From: Ignavibacteriae bacterium HGW-Ignavibacteriae-4
GTDB lineage: Bacteria; Bacteroidota; Ignavibacteria; Kapaibacteriales; UBA2268
Assembly (NCBI GenBank): GCA_002839765.1
Contig: PGYR01000001.1
Location: 124,001 to 188,000, forward strand
Direction: 5' to 3'
DNA: 64,000 nt
The translations under genes were made by a program, and so were the position numbers. Under the pieces are notes generated by a model that saw only the letters and a program-made list of their open reading frames with translations, was not told the origin of the DNA and ran no database searches. Shown here in pieces: positions 37,315 through 45,305 of this stretch. How positions within the stretch are numbered: the stretch's first letter is position 1; every line of letters begins with the position of its first letter.

Positions 37315-40161
37315 CTACCTCACCACACTAATCTTCTTTGATAACAGCTGTGTGGTACTTTTCAGGGTTACTATATAAGTTCCAGTTATTAATTTGGTAA
37401 GTGAGATTGTATTTTGCTCGTCAGTTGCAATGCTGATTAACTTTGTACCTTCTAGTGTGTAGATAGATAGGTCATAGAAGCCGTCCTTTAGTACTTTTGG
37501 TAGTAATTCAATACTTGATCCCGTTACATACATATATTGTGCTAATACTTTATCAGAGGCTACTGATGATTCTGGGTCTTTGGCTTTGATTGTTGTTTTG
37601 TGTTCAGTTTTATATGTGAATGAGACTTCTTCTAACTCATTGTTTTTGTCATATTCTTGTATGCCAATACCTAATGAATCAACTAATATTTGTTCATCTT
37701 TTATTTGAGGATACAACTTCGGATTAAATACAATATCTACTATAACTTCACTCTCTGGTTTAATTGGTTTGTTTATATTCCAATCAAATGGACTGATAGA
37801 ACCTATACTGAATCCTTTGTCTTTTTCTTTCAGTTCTATTCTTGATAAATACAAATCTGTTTTGGTTGATAGGTTACGTATTGTGTCTTGCAACTTGATT
37901 GACTTAGAATTATCATCAAAAGTACCGAAGTCATGCTTTTGAGTAGCAAATAACTGAGGGTATAGAGTGCTAACAGATACCTCAGAGAATGGTTTGAATT
38001 CACACTCAGTGATTTGATTACCTTTGTTTACTCCCAATCCTATATAAACAGAGTCTTTGTATGTTTGGTTGTCTTCTATATTATCATCTTTGAAAGTATA
38101 GTTTATATATCTTACTTGGTTAGGTGGAATTGGTGTTCCAGGAGTCCAGCCAATTGGTTCATACGAATCAATTTTAAATTTAGAATTAGTATTCGCTACT
38201 TCTAATCTAGTTATATAAAGTGATTGGTATGAAGACAAGTTTCTAATAGTGTCTTGGAATGCTATAGTTTTGAAATTTGGATTTCTTATTTCATTATAAG
38301 TGGTTTTAATTACCAATTCTGCTTTTGGTTCAGATTCGATGAAAATAGTAGTATCATTACCTGCCTTATCTACAAAGTAAAGTAATGCAGAAGCTGGTAG
38401 ATTCTTTTTTATCTTCTCTAATGACCATTTTAGTGTTTGATTTCTTCCAGGAATGAACTCGCCTGATTCTGTTTCCCATTTGAACTCATAGTTTTCGCCT
38501 GCCATCATATAAGCATCAGCTATATTGGAGCGGGTTTCTTCATTCATAGGCATATCTGTTACTGTTGCTGTATTCAGATTGATATTTCCATCACAATCTT
38601 GTTCGTAATATACAACAGGAGGTAAAGAATCTCCCAAAGTTCTATCATAGACAGAAAATGCAGTTGGTAATCCATAGCCTGCATTCATATCTGTTCCGTA
38701 AGAATAAGCTACAAACTTACTATATTTAGACTTTATATGATAAACTCTATTTCGTTTTATTTCATAAGTAATACTTCCATATTCTTTACCATTATAATCT
38801 TCATCAAATAAATTAAGCTCAATTTCTTGATCTTCATAAGGTTTTACGATTTCTATTAATGAACCCAATGAATCAAACTTAAATAATTCTAAATCCTTTG
38901 GTATAGAACCATTTTCAAGTGGGAAAGTCAAAGCTATATTATTAACATAAAAAGTCGGTGAACCTTCTGTATGCTTGTAAGGAGCGGAGTATATTGCAGA
39001 AGTTACTCCTTGTTCAATACAAGGAACTTGAAATATTAAAGGTTCATTATCATAAATTCCAATTACTTTGTGACCTTCATAAGTATTATAATATGTAACT
39101 GAAATGGGTTTGTCAGAAGATATAACAGAAGGTTTAATGGAATTATTCTTTCCTGAAGGAATTTCAATATATGCTTCTCCAAAATCAGCACCTCCACCTT
39201 TTTTAATATTTCCAACAAATTCACCTTCTAGAAATACATTAGTATTATCTTCAGATGCAGAAATTCTAAAGTAAGAACCTTTATTTCTTCTAATTAAAGG
39301 AGTAAAAAAGAATTTCTTCCCCCATATTTTTGTAGGAAACTCCATTTGAGTTATATAATCAAATGATCCAGTATCCAACGGCATATAAGTTTCATTTACA
39401 CCAGATACAATCGAAATTGGTTTGTCTGATTCTATAAGACTTCCTGATAAATCTTGCAGATTGCCACTAGATCCTAATAGTAAGACATCCCCACTATTCA
39501 TTACTTTAGTAGTTGATTCCCCTGTTTTAATAGATTTTCCATCCTTAAATTTTACTTCATCGTTTGCCAATCTACCACCCCCTAAAACTAAATTAATGTT
39601 TGTGTTATCATAATGTGATACAATAGCCGTATAAGAGGGGATTAGTCCATTAGAAAACTTGCTTGAAAAGTAGGTCATATTTATATACTTTTCAGATGAC
39701 CCAATAGTTGGGATTGCATAATACCCATCTGAGTTTTCATGATGTTTAAGAAAAACATATACTACAATAGGGAACTCAGATTTGATATGAAGTGCCATAT
39801 CCTTATAAAGATCAGAGGGTTTGGGGTTTTCAAAATCATCTGAAGTTGGTTCAATATAAATATTATCTATTTCTAAAAGTGTAACTATATTAGGCAAAAC
39901 CTCTATTGTATTCTTATAATTACTACCCTTTATATTAATATCAACTTTTGTCCGCACTGAACTAAATAAATATATTTTTCTTTTAGGTATATCAAACTTA
40001 AAAATACTCCTAGGAGTAACAGTCAGCCAAAACTCCCTCCCTGCGTTACCAGAGTTCTGCATAACCTCAAAATCAGATTTCACTTTCTCTACATCTATTT
40101 TTGAGTATGCAAAAATAGGGGTAAAGAGTAGTATTAGGCAAATTGTATTTAGTGTTTTCAA
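37315..40161 (-). CDS. Exported IgGFc-binding-domain protein with type IX sorting domain
   Basis: 948 residues. A signal peptide (MKTLNTICLILLFTPIFAYS) is followed by an IgGFc-binding-like N-terminal domain (about 35-500: NAGREFWLTVTP, PIVVYVFLKHHENSDGYYAIP, GSSEKYINM, ISGVNETYMP, WGKKFFFTPL, ISVTYYNT). Two ASH-like beta repeats come next (about 640-860) and a C-terminal type IX sorting-like domain (GTYIVTLKSTTQLLSKKISVVR). Predicted to be surface-exposed. The start is TTG at 40161, which overlaps the upstream lipoprotein stop by four bases (TTGA). The first 45 codons recur, nearly identical, at 41789-41923. Confidence 0.82.
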   Translation of the reverse strand: MKTLNTICLILLFTPIFAYSKIDVEKVKSDFEVMQNSGNAGREFWLTVTPRSIFKFDIPKRKIYLFSSVRTKVDINIKGSNYKNTIEVLPNIVTLLEIDNIYIEPTSDDFENPKPSDLYKDMALHIKSEFPIVVYVFLKHHENSDGYYAIPTIGSSEKYINMTYFSSKFSNGLIPSYTAIVSHYDNTNINLVLGGGRLANDEVKFKDGKSIKTGESTTKVMNSGDVLLLGSSGNLQDLSGSLIESDKPISIVSGVNETYMPLDTGSFDYITQMEFPTKIWGKKFFFTPLIRRNKGSYFRISASEDNTNVFLEGEFVGNIKKGGGADFGEAYIEIPSGKNNSIKPSVISSDKPISVTYYNTYEGHKVIGIYDNEPLIFQVPCIEQGVTSAIYSAPYKHTEGSPTFYVNNIALTFPLENGSIPKDLELFKFDSLGSLIEIVKPYEDQEIELNLFDEDYNGKEYGSITYEIKRNRVYHIKSKYSKFVAYSYGTDMNAGYGLPTAFSVYDRTLGDSLPPVVYYEQDCDGNINLNTATVTDMPMNEETRSNIADAYMMAGENYEFKWETESGEFIPGRNQTLKWSLEKIKKNLPASALLYFVDKAGNDTTIFIESEPKAELVIKTTYNEIRNPNFKTIAFQDTIRNLSSYQSLYITRLEVANTNSKFKIDSYEPIGWTPGTPIPPNQVRYINYTFKDDNIEDNQTYKDSVYIGLGVNKGNQITECEFKPFSEVSVSTLYPQLFATQKHDFGTFDDNSKSIKLQDTIRNLSTKTDLYLSRIELKEKDKGFSIGSISPFDWNINKPIKPESEVIVDIVFNPKLYPQIKDEQILVDSLGIGIQEYDKNNELEEVSFTYKTEHKTTIKAKDPESSVASDKVLAQYMYVTGSSIELLPKVLKDGFYDLSIYTLEGTKLISIATDEQNTISLTKLITGTYIVTLKSTTQLLSKKISVVR

Positions 40162-40784
40162 ATTGATTCAAGTATTAATGGGTTTTCAGATTCTTTCATT
40201 TCTATTAGTAAATTATTAATAAGCTCGATAAATATTTCTTTCATTTCTAAATCAAAACAGTATTCAAAACTATATTGCCCCAATCCTTTAAAGGTATTGT
40301 AAGGGAATTTCGAATAATCTGTACAACAAAATTCATAATTAATTCCATATTCTGTGAAATGCAAATCGAGTCTTTTATAACTCTTAGCTTTGAAGTAAAT
40401 ATACAAAAAAATTTCTATTACTTCCTTATTTCCTCTATGAATAACAGACTCATCAATTTGTTTGATTTTATATTCTCTATTCCATATTAATTTTTCCTGA
40501 AGCTCCTCATTATTTGTATATGTTTTATCATTTAACTTTAATAAAAACTCAACTAATAAATCTTTTTTAATTAATTTAATATTATGAGAATTAATATTTT
40601 TCTTAAATATTGTCTCGTGTCCGAGAATATTTGTAGAGTCATATTTGATACTTTTATAGACTGTTAAATTAATAGAGTCGAGGTCATTAACAGATATTGT
40701 TCTTAAAAGTTCTTTTGAATTTTCCTCAAAACCTGGTCTGCATGAAGAAAGTAAAAAAATACATAAAATTAATGTGGATTTCAT
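40158..40784 (-). CDS. Hypothetical lipoprotein (208 residues), possible immunity partner
   Basis: A short signal MKSTLILCIFLLSSC with lipobox Cys15. The rest is charged, with alternating helices and strands, an internal Cys-Cys (YEFCCTD), and no family that I recognise. Its ATG directly follows the Rhs-tip stop (TAAATG), and its stop overlaps the next gene's start. This tight linkage just downstream of a toxin-like tip is the usual place for an immunity gene. That role is inference only; a lipoprotein immunity protein would act in the periplasm. Confidence 0.7.
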   Translation of the reverse strand: MKSTLILCIFLLSSCRPGFEENSKELLRTISVNDLDSINLTVYKSIKYDSTNILGHETIFKKNINSHNIKLIKKDLLVEFLLKLNDKTYTNNEELQEKLIWNREYKIKQIDESVIHRGNKEVIEIFLYIYFKAKSYKRLDLHFTEYGINYEFCCTDYSKFPYNTFKGLGQYSFEYCFDLEMKEIFIELINNLLIEMKESENPLILESI

Positions 40785-41792
40785 TTATTTCCTCAAGTTC
40801 TCTTCTGTAGCCTTAACACCTAGTCTAAAAGCTTCTTCTGATAAATTATTTGTCTTATCTTTTGCATAGAAAGACCCTTCAGTTTGAAAAGTTTCTTTAT
40901 CGTAATTTTTACCATTTTGTTTGTCATGACTAACATTATCTCCACTTTCACTTGGGTGGTTAGTAGTTCTAATCTTGCTTAGAACGTGCTCATAATCAGA
41001 TGAACCTGGTTTTAAGCTTTCGAAAATTGGTACTTCACCTACTTTATAATCTAAATCATACATCATAATTTCAATATAGTTAGAATGATAATAAAAATCT
41101 TGATCTTGATGGTTATCCCAATTTTTATACTCACCATTTCTAAGCATTGGTGCCAATTCTTCATTTGACAAGTTATCTAAATGAGCCATATTATCATAAA
41201 AAGGTCCGGCTCCTAAAACAGTTTCAATAAACAATTGACTTATTAAACTAAATAAATCAGGTTCTCCGTGTACATTAAAATGAGCAATTTGATCCATCAG
41301 TATATGATCTGTAATAAAAGCTTTCCCATTAACATCAACATTATTTATTGGGTTATTAGCACTATACTGATACGGAGTCCAGCCATAATAACTTGTCCAC
41401 AGCGGGTCTATACTTATAAACCTACCCGTCTCGTATTCGTATTTTCTCACTCCGTGGTCTCCTAGCTTCGATTCGTTATCTTTTTCTTTACCTACCCAGT
41501 TTTGTAGGGTGCTTTCTGTTTCAGTTAGGTTACTATTCGTCCATCTCTCCCCACCGTAAGGGTTGTGAGTTTGCATAGATGTTGGTGTTATCCCAAATAT
41601 ACCTACTTTTTTATATGTCTGTACTAATGTTCCCAAATGGTCATATATGTTAAAGTGCTTTTTCCACGAAGAAGAAGCCCTATCATACTTGTAACTAACC
41701 TGCGGTGATAGTCCACTACCAAATACGTTTAGTTGAGCAGGGTAAATCATAATCTGTTCACTTTTTGATGGATAGGGATAGTAGAAGCCCAA
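40785..41792 (-). CDS. Orphan Rhs core tip with Het-C/phospholipase-C-like C-terminus (5' truncated)
   Basis: 335 residues. Residues 45-156 are the end of an Rhs/YD-repeat core: YDHLGTLVQTY, GVRKYEYETGRFISIDPLW, YGWTPYQYSANNPINNVDVNG. Residues 157-335 form a variable tip with MAHLDNL (202-208), NHQDQDFYYHSNYIE (227-241), SHDKQN (288-293) and an alpha-helical end with Ala and Thr spacing. This resembles the Het-C/zinc-phospholipase-C-like fold, where QDFYxHSNWVE and HDxLNKD hold metal ligands. The bulk of an Rhs protein is missing. There is no natural start: TTG at 41792 lies at a junction with a duplicated leader, and ATG at 41750 overlaps that leader's stop (ATGA). See the leader entry. Confidence 0.7.
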   Translation of the reverse strand: MGFYYPYPSKSEQIMIYPAQLNVFGSGLSPQVSYKYDRASSSWKKHFNIYDHLGTLVQTYKKVGIFGITPTSMQTHNPYGGERWTNSNLTETESTLQNWVGKEKDNESKLGDHGVRKYEYETGRFISIDPLWTSYYGWTPYQYSANNPINNVDVNGKAFITDHILMDQIAHFNVHGEPDLFSLISQLFIETVLGAGPFYDNMAHLDNLSNEELAPMLRNGEYKNWDNHQDQDFYYHSNYIEIMMYDLDYKVGEVPIFESLKPGSSDYEHVLSKIRTTNHPSESGDNVSHDKQNGKNYDKETFQTEGSFYAKDKTNNLSEEAFRLGVKATEENLRK

Positions 41793-41923
41793 AACTCCCT
41801 CCCAGCGTTACCAGAGTTCTGCATAACCTCAAAATCGGATTTTACTTTCTCTACATCAATTTTTGAGTATGTAAGAATAGGGGTGAGAAGTAGAATTAAA
41901 AAAAATGTTTGTAGTGTTTTCAT
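41747..41923 (-). pseudogene. Duplicated leader of the IgGFc-domain gene, joined to the Rhs tip
   Basis: ATG at 41923 to TGA at 41747 gives 58 residues. The first 45 repeat the start of the gene at 40161 (39 of 45 identical, the last 27 all identical, ending SGNAGREFW). After Trp45 the similarity stops and the sequence becomes Rhs sequence read in the wrong frame (ASTIPIHQKVNRL, stop). One extra G in the run at the junction (TTTTGGG) would join leader and Rhs tip into a single frame of about 379 codons. So this is either a broken fusion, a sequencing error, or a short leader gene coupled through ATGA to the Rhs frame. Confidence 0.75.
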
Positions 41924-41935
41924 AGTATAATTGAT

Positions 41936-42415
41936 TTATTTGCATTCTTTAAAATAAAGAGGTTCATAAAGTTCATTCTTTTGAATCGATACAAGAATAA
42001 TTTGATCTTCAATTATTCTAATATAAATCTCTACTAAAAAAAAAAGATCCTGTTCTTTCAATTCTATATCAACAGAGGTGAACAAAGTAGGAGATTCTTC
42101 AATTCTAATTGATCTTAATACAAATGCATTTTTACTAAACCCTAAAGATAATAAGTTGGGGTAACTATTTACAATGACTAAATTGTTCCTTTCTAAGTAA
42201 TCAATATTTCTATTAACAAAGAGTGGGACTGAATAGAAAGTATACTTTATATTCGTATCTATTAGACTATGACTTATTAAACTATTTACAGAATAATTTA
42301 GAATTCTTTCTTCAAGTTTTTTATAAAGATTTACTGACTCAATAGTTTTACTACTACTACATGAAATAATAGCAAATAAAAGTAAACCTAGTAATATTTT
42401 ACTCCTTATTTTCAA
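41936..42415 (-). CDS. Hypothetical lipoprotein (159 residues)
   Basis: Signal KIRSKILLGLLLFAIISC with lipobox Cys19, then SSSK. The mature part is a mix of helix (LYKKLEERILNYSVNSLIS) and strands (FFLVEIYIRIIEDQIILVSIQ). No family recognised. The start is TTG at 42415, inside the last codons of the biotin-carrier gene (17-base overlap), which suggests readthrough expression from the carboxylase operon. It is followed after 12 bases by the duplicated leader. Confidence 0.65.
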   Translation of the reverse strand: MKIRSKILLGLLLFAIISCSSSKTIESVNLYKKLEERILNYSVNSLISHSLIDTNIKYTFYSVPLFVNRNIDYLERNNLVIVNSYPNLLSLGFSKNAFVLRSIRIEESPTLFTSVDIELKEQDLFFLVEIYIRIIEDQIILVSIQKNELYEPLYFKECK

Positions 42416-42908
42416 CTTCTTCCTTCTCTATCACAACTAATACAGTGTCTGAGTCAACTCTATCACCTTCTTTTGCGTTCACTTTGGTTACTTTTCCAGT
42501 TATTCGAGTGTAGAGGTTAGTCTCCATTTTCATTGCTTCGACTACTATTACGGCATCGCCCTCATTTACTTTGTCACCCACTGCTACGTTAACTTTTATA
42601 ATTGTCCCCGGCATCGGTGGCACTATGTTTTCTATATCTTCGGATTCGCCTACACCTGCTATCACATCTTCTTCATCTTCTACTTTTCCGAATATATATT
42701 GCTTACCATCTATTTGCACATAATATTTATCTCTGTCTTCTATATATACAGCTTCCTTTATCTCATTATTGTATAATAGTTTTACAATGTTTTCTTCAGA
42801 AGATAGAATAGTGACTTTTAACTCATCATCATTAACCCGACCTATTAGATTGCCGTTCATTTGCTTAGCATCAACTTCTATTATTTCGTTGTTTCTTTTC
42901 AGTTTCAT
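42399..42908 (-). CDS. Biotin carboxyl carrier subunit of acyl-CoA carboxylase
   Basis: 169 residues from ATG at 42908, which overlaps the biotin carboxylase stop as ATGA; a longer start at 42929 would lie inside that gene. The C-terminal biotinyl domain contains VVEAMKMETNLY with the biotinylated lysine, preceded by the hinge PPMPGTIIKVNVAVGDKVNEGD. The N-terminal 80 residues are the linker/BT-like part. With the biotin carboxylase and the carboxyltransferase at 46828 it most likely forms methylcrotonyl-CoA carboxylase of leucine breakdown. Confidence 0.9.
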   Translation of the reverse strand: MKLKRNNEIIEVDAKQMNGNLIGRVNDDELKVTILSSEENIVKLLYNNEIKEAVYIEDRDKYYVQIDGKQYIFGKVEDEEDVIAGVGESEDIENIVPPMPGTIIKVNVAVGDKVNEGDAVIVVEAMKMETNLYTRITGKVTKVNAKEGDRVDSDTVLVVIEKEEVENKE

Positions 42909-44383
42909 TTTGTTGCTCCTATTTCCCATTCACCTATTATCTGCCAAGGTAGGGGAGTGTCTTCGTTTTCAGTTTCTTGTTTGTGATTTATCATTGTAGT
43001 AATTAATGCCGCTAATTCAGAATTATCACATTTATCTTCAAATACTTCGGGGTTCTTATCTAAGAAGTTAGTATGAGTATTTCCAGCTATGAAATTCTCA
43101 TTGCAAAGCACTCTATACATAAAGTCCATTGAAGTTTTCACTCCCAATATCACGGTTTCTTTCAGTGCCAGTTTCATTCTTTCTATTGCTTCTTCTCGCG
43201 TGCTACCATAGCTGATTATCTTGCTCATTATCGGGTCATAGTAAGGCGAAATTTCAGAGCCGGTAGTAATACCAGTATCATATCGTATTCCCAAGCCAGT
43301 AGGGGGGCGGTGATACAGGACTTTTCCACCAGTGGGTATAAAGTCTTTTTCTGCATCTTCAGCGTAAACTCTGCACTCTATAGAATGTCCTCGCTGAGTT
43401 ATATCAGATTGTTTGTATGGCATTTCTTTTCCATTTGCAATGTCAATTTGTAATTTGAGTAGATCAATTCCTGTAGTCATTTCAGTGATTGGGTGTTCTA
43501 CTTGGATTCTTGTATTTACTTCTAGAAAATAGAACTTACCGTCATCATCTAAGAGAAATTCTACTGTACCAACACTATCATAATTCACAGCTCTGATTGC
43601 TTCCACGGCTGCTGCACCCATTGTTTTTCTTAGCTCTTCAGTCAGTGCAGTCGAAGGAGTTTCTTCTATTACTTTTTGATGTCTTCTTTGGATTGAGCAC
43701 TCACGTTCGTATAGATGGATATAATTGTTATGACTATCGCCAGCAACTTGGAATTCTATATGACGAGGGTTTTCCACATACTTCTCCACAAAGACTGTGG
43801 CATCACCAAAAGCACTCTTTGCCTCACGTGATGAGGCGTTGAAAGCATCTTCGAACTCATCGGCAGAGCGAACTATACGCATACCTTTTCCACCACCACC
43901 GGCTGAAGCTTTTACTAATACGGGGAAGCCAATTTCAATTGCTTTAGATTTGAATTCATCTATACTTGCAGTATCACTTTGGAAGCCGTTTATAACGGGA
44001 ACACCAGCGTCAATCATCGTTTGTCGTGATGAAGTCTTGGAACCCAACAGCTTCATTGCTTCTACATTCGGAGCTATGTAAGTCAGTCCAGCGTCTCGCA
44101 CTTTCTGGTTGAATTCATAGTTTTCCGAAAGAAAGCCATATCCAGGGTGGATAGCATCAGCTCCCATTTTTAAGGCCGTCTCTATTAGGATCTCTTGATT
44201 CAGATAAGACTGATTAGCTGGAGCTGGGCCGATTAAGTCCGATTCATCAGCAAGTTTTACATGTAATGCTTCTTTATCTATTTCCGAATAAACCGCTACG
44301 GTTTTTATTCCCATTTCTTTCGCTGCTCTAATTATTCGGCAAGCAATCTCTGAACGATTTGCTATAAGTATCTTTTTTATCAT
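42905..44383 (-). CDS. Biotin carboxylase subunit of acyl-CoA (probably methylcrotonyl-CoA) carboxylase
   Basis: 492 residues from ATG at 44383 (MIKKILIANRSEIACRII); an upstream in-frame TTG at 44404 lies inside the hydratase gene and is less likely. ATP-grasp features: VKASAGGGGKGMRIV, EKYVENPRHIEFQV, ERECSIQRRHQKVIEE and FLEVNTRIQVEHPITEM. It carboxylates biotin on the carrier subunit using ATP and bicarbonate. The fatty-acid enzyme AccC is the main alternative, but the LiuC-like hydratase eight bases upstream and the MccB-type transferase 2.4 kb away favour leucine catabolism. Confidence 0.9.
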   Translation of the reverse strand: MIKKILIANRSEIACRIIRAAKEMGIKTVAVYSEIDKEALHVKLADESDLIGPAPANQSYLNQEILIETALKMGADAIHPGYGFLSENYEFNQKVRDAGLTYIAPNVEAMKLLGSKTSSRQTMIDAGVPVINGFQSDTASIDEFKSKAIEIGFPVLVKASAGGGGKGMRIVRSADEFEDAFNASSREAKSAFGDATVFVEKYVENPRHIEFQVAGDSHNNYIHLYERECSIQRRHQKVIEETPSTALTEELRKTMGAAAVEAIRAVNYDSVGTVEFLLDDDGKFYFLEVNTRIQVEHPITEMTTGIDLLKLQIDIANGKEMPYKQSDITQRGHSIECRVYAEDAEKDFIPTGGKVLYHRPPTGLGIRYDTGITTGSEISPYYDPIMSKIISYGSTREEAIERMKLALKETVILGVKTSMDFMYRVLCNENFIAGNTHTNFLDKNPEVFEDKCDNSELAALITTMINHKQETENEDTPLPWQIIGEWEIGATK

Positions 44384-44391
44384 AATATTAT

Positions 44392-45174
44392 CTACTCTAC
44401 CCAATTTGGTTTTCTTTTTTCTAAAAATGCACTAATACCTTCTTGACCTTCTTCCGAAGTTCTTAATTTGGCTATTATATTAGCAATATATTCCATATTG
44501 TCATCATCTAGTTTAGTAGCACTAAATGTATTCACCATTTCCTTCACTTTAGAGACTGCTATCATTCCATTGTTTTTTATACGTTTAACGATTTGATCTG
44601 TAAATTCATCTATCTCATTATTTTTCACGTAATAGTTTATTAGATTCAGTCTTTCTGCTTCTTTAGCATCTAGTCTATGTCCTGTTATCAGGTACTCTCT
44701 CGCCTTTGATTCACTCATTCTAGACATAAGGAATGGAATAATTGCAGCTGGGATAATACCAATTGCAACTTCAGATAGCCCAAAAAAGGAATCCTCTGAG
44801 GCAATTACTATATCACTAGCTAGCATTAACCCGACTCCACCACCTACTGCAGGCCCATTGACTTTACAAATTACAGGTTTGTAATGTTCATGTACTAACT
44901 TCAGTAACTTCACTAGTTTCAATGATTCATTGTAATTTTGCTTATAACTGAAATCCTTGACTTCACTGAGCCAATTCAAATCAGCACCAGAGCAAAATGT
45001 GTCACCTTCACCAGTAATTGTTATAACTCTTATGTCATCATTTAATTCAAGTTGCTCGAATACATCAATCAACTCATTAATCATAACATCATTCATCGCA
45101 TTCTTTTTCTTAGGACGATTGAGCGTAATTGTAGCTATATTAGCAACTTCCGAATATAGGATTGTTTTATACAT
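44392..45174 (-). CDS. Enoyl-CoA hydratase family, probably methylglutaconyl-CoA hydratase (LiuC-like)
   Basis: 260 residues, crotonase fold. The oxyanion-hole region reads CSGADLNWL and NGPAVGGGVGLMLASD; the later Glu is in LSEVAIGIIPA. The first catalytic position, usually Glu in GGGxEL, is Gly here (GGGVGL), a feature shared with LiuC/AtuE-type hydratases rather than fatty-acid hydratases. The phrase SEVAIGIIPAAIIPFL is also LiuC-like. Position in front of carboxylase subunits fits the leucine pathway: 3-methylglutaconyl-CoA to HMG-CoA. Confidence 0.82.
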   Translation of the reverse strand: MYKTILYSEVANIATITLNRPKKKNAMNDVMINELIDVFEQLELNDDIRVITITGEGDTFCSGADLNWLSEVKDFSYKQNYNESLKLVKLLKLVHEHYKPVICKVNGPAVGGGVGLMLASDIVIASEDSFFGLSEVAIGIIPAAIIPFLMSRMSESKAREYLITGHRLDAKEAERLNLINYYVKNNEIDEFTDQIVKRIKNNGMIAVSKVKEMVNTFSATKLDDDNMEYIANIIAKLRTSEEGQEGISAFLEKRKPNWVE

Positions 45175-45305
45175 TTATTTTTTTGTTTTTTAAAGCTGGT
45201 AAAACTAAATATAATGAAAATCATTGAAAGTTCGTTTATCCAATTGTCTAACATTTTTGGTAATTTTGAATTGAATGTTAAATCAAAACTCGAAAAGGTT
45301 ATAAG

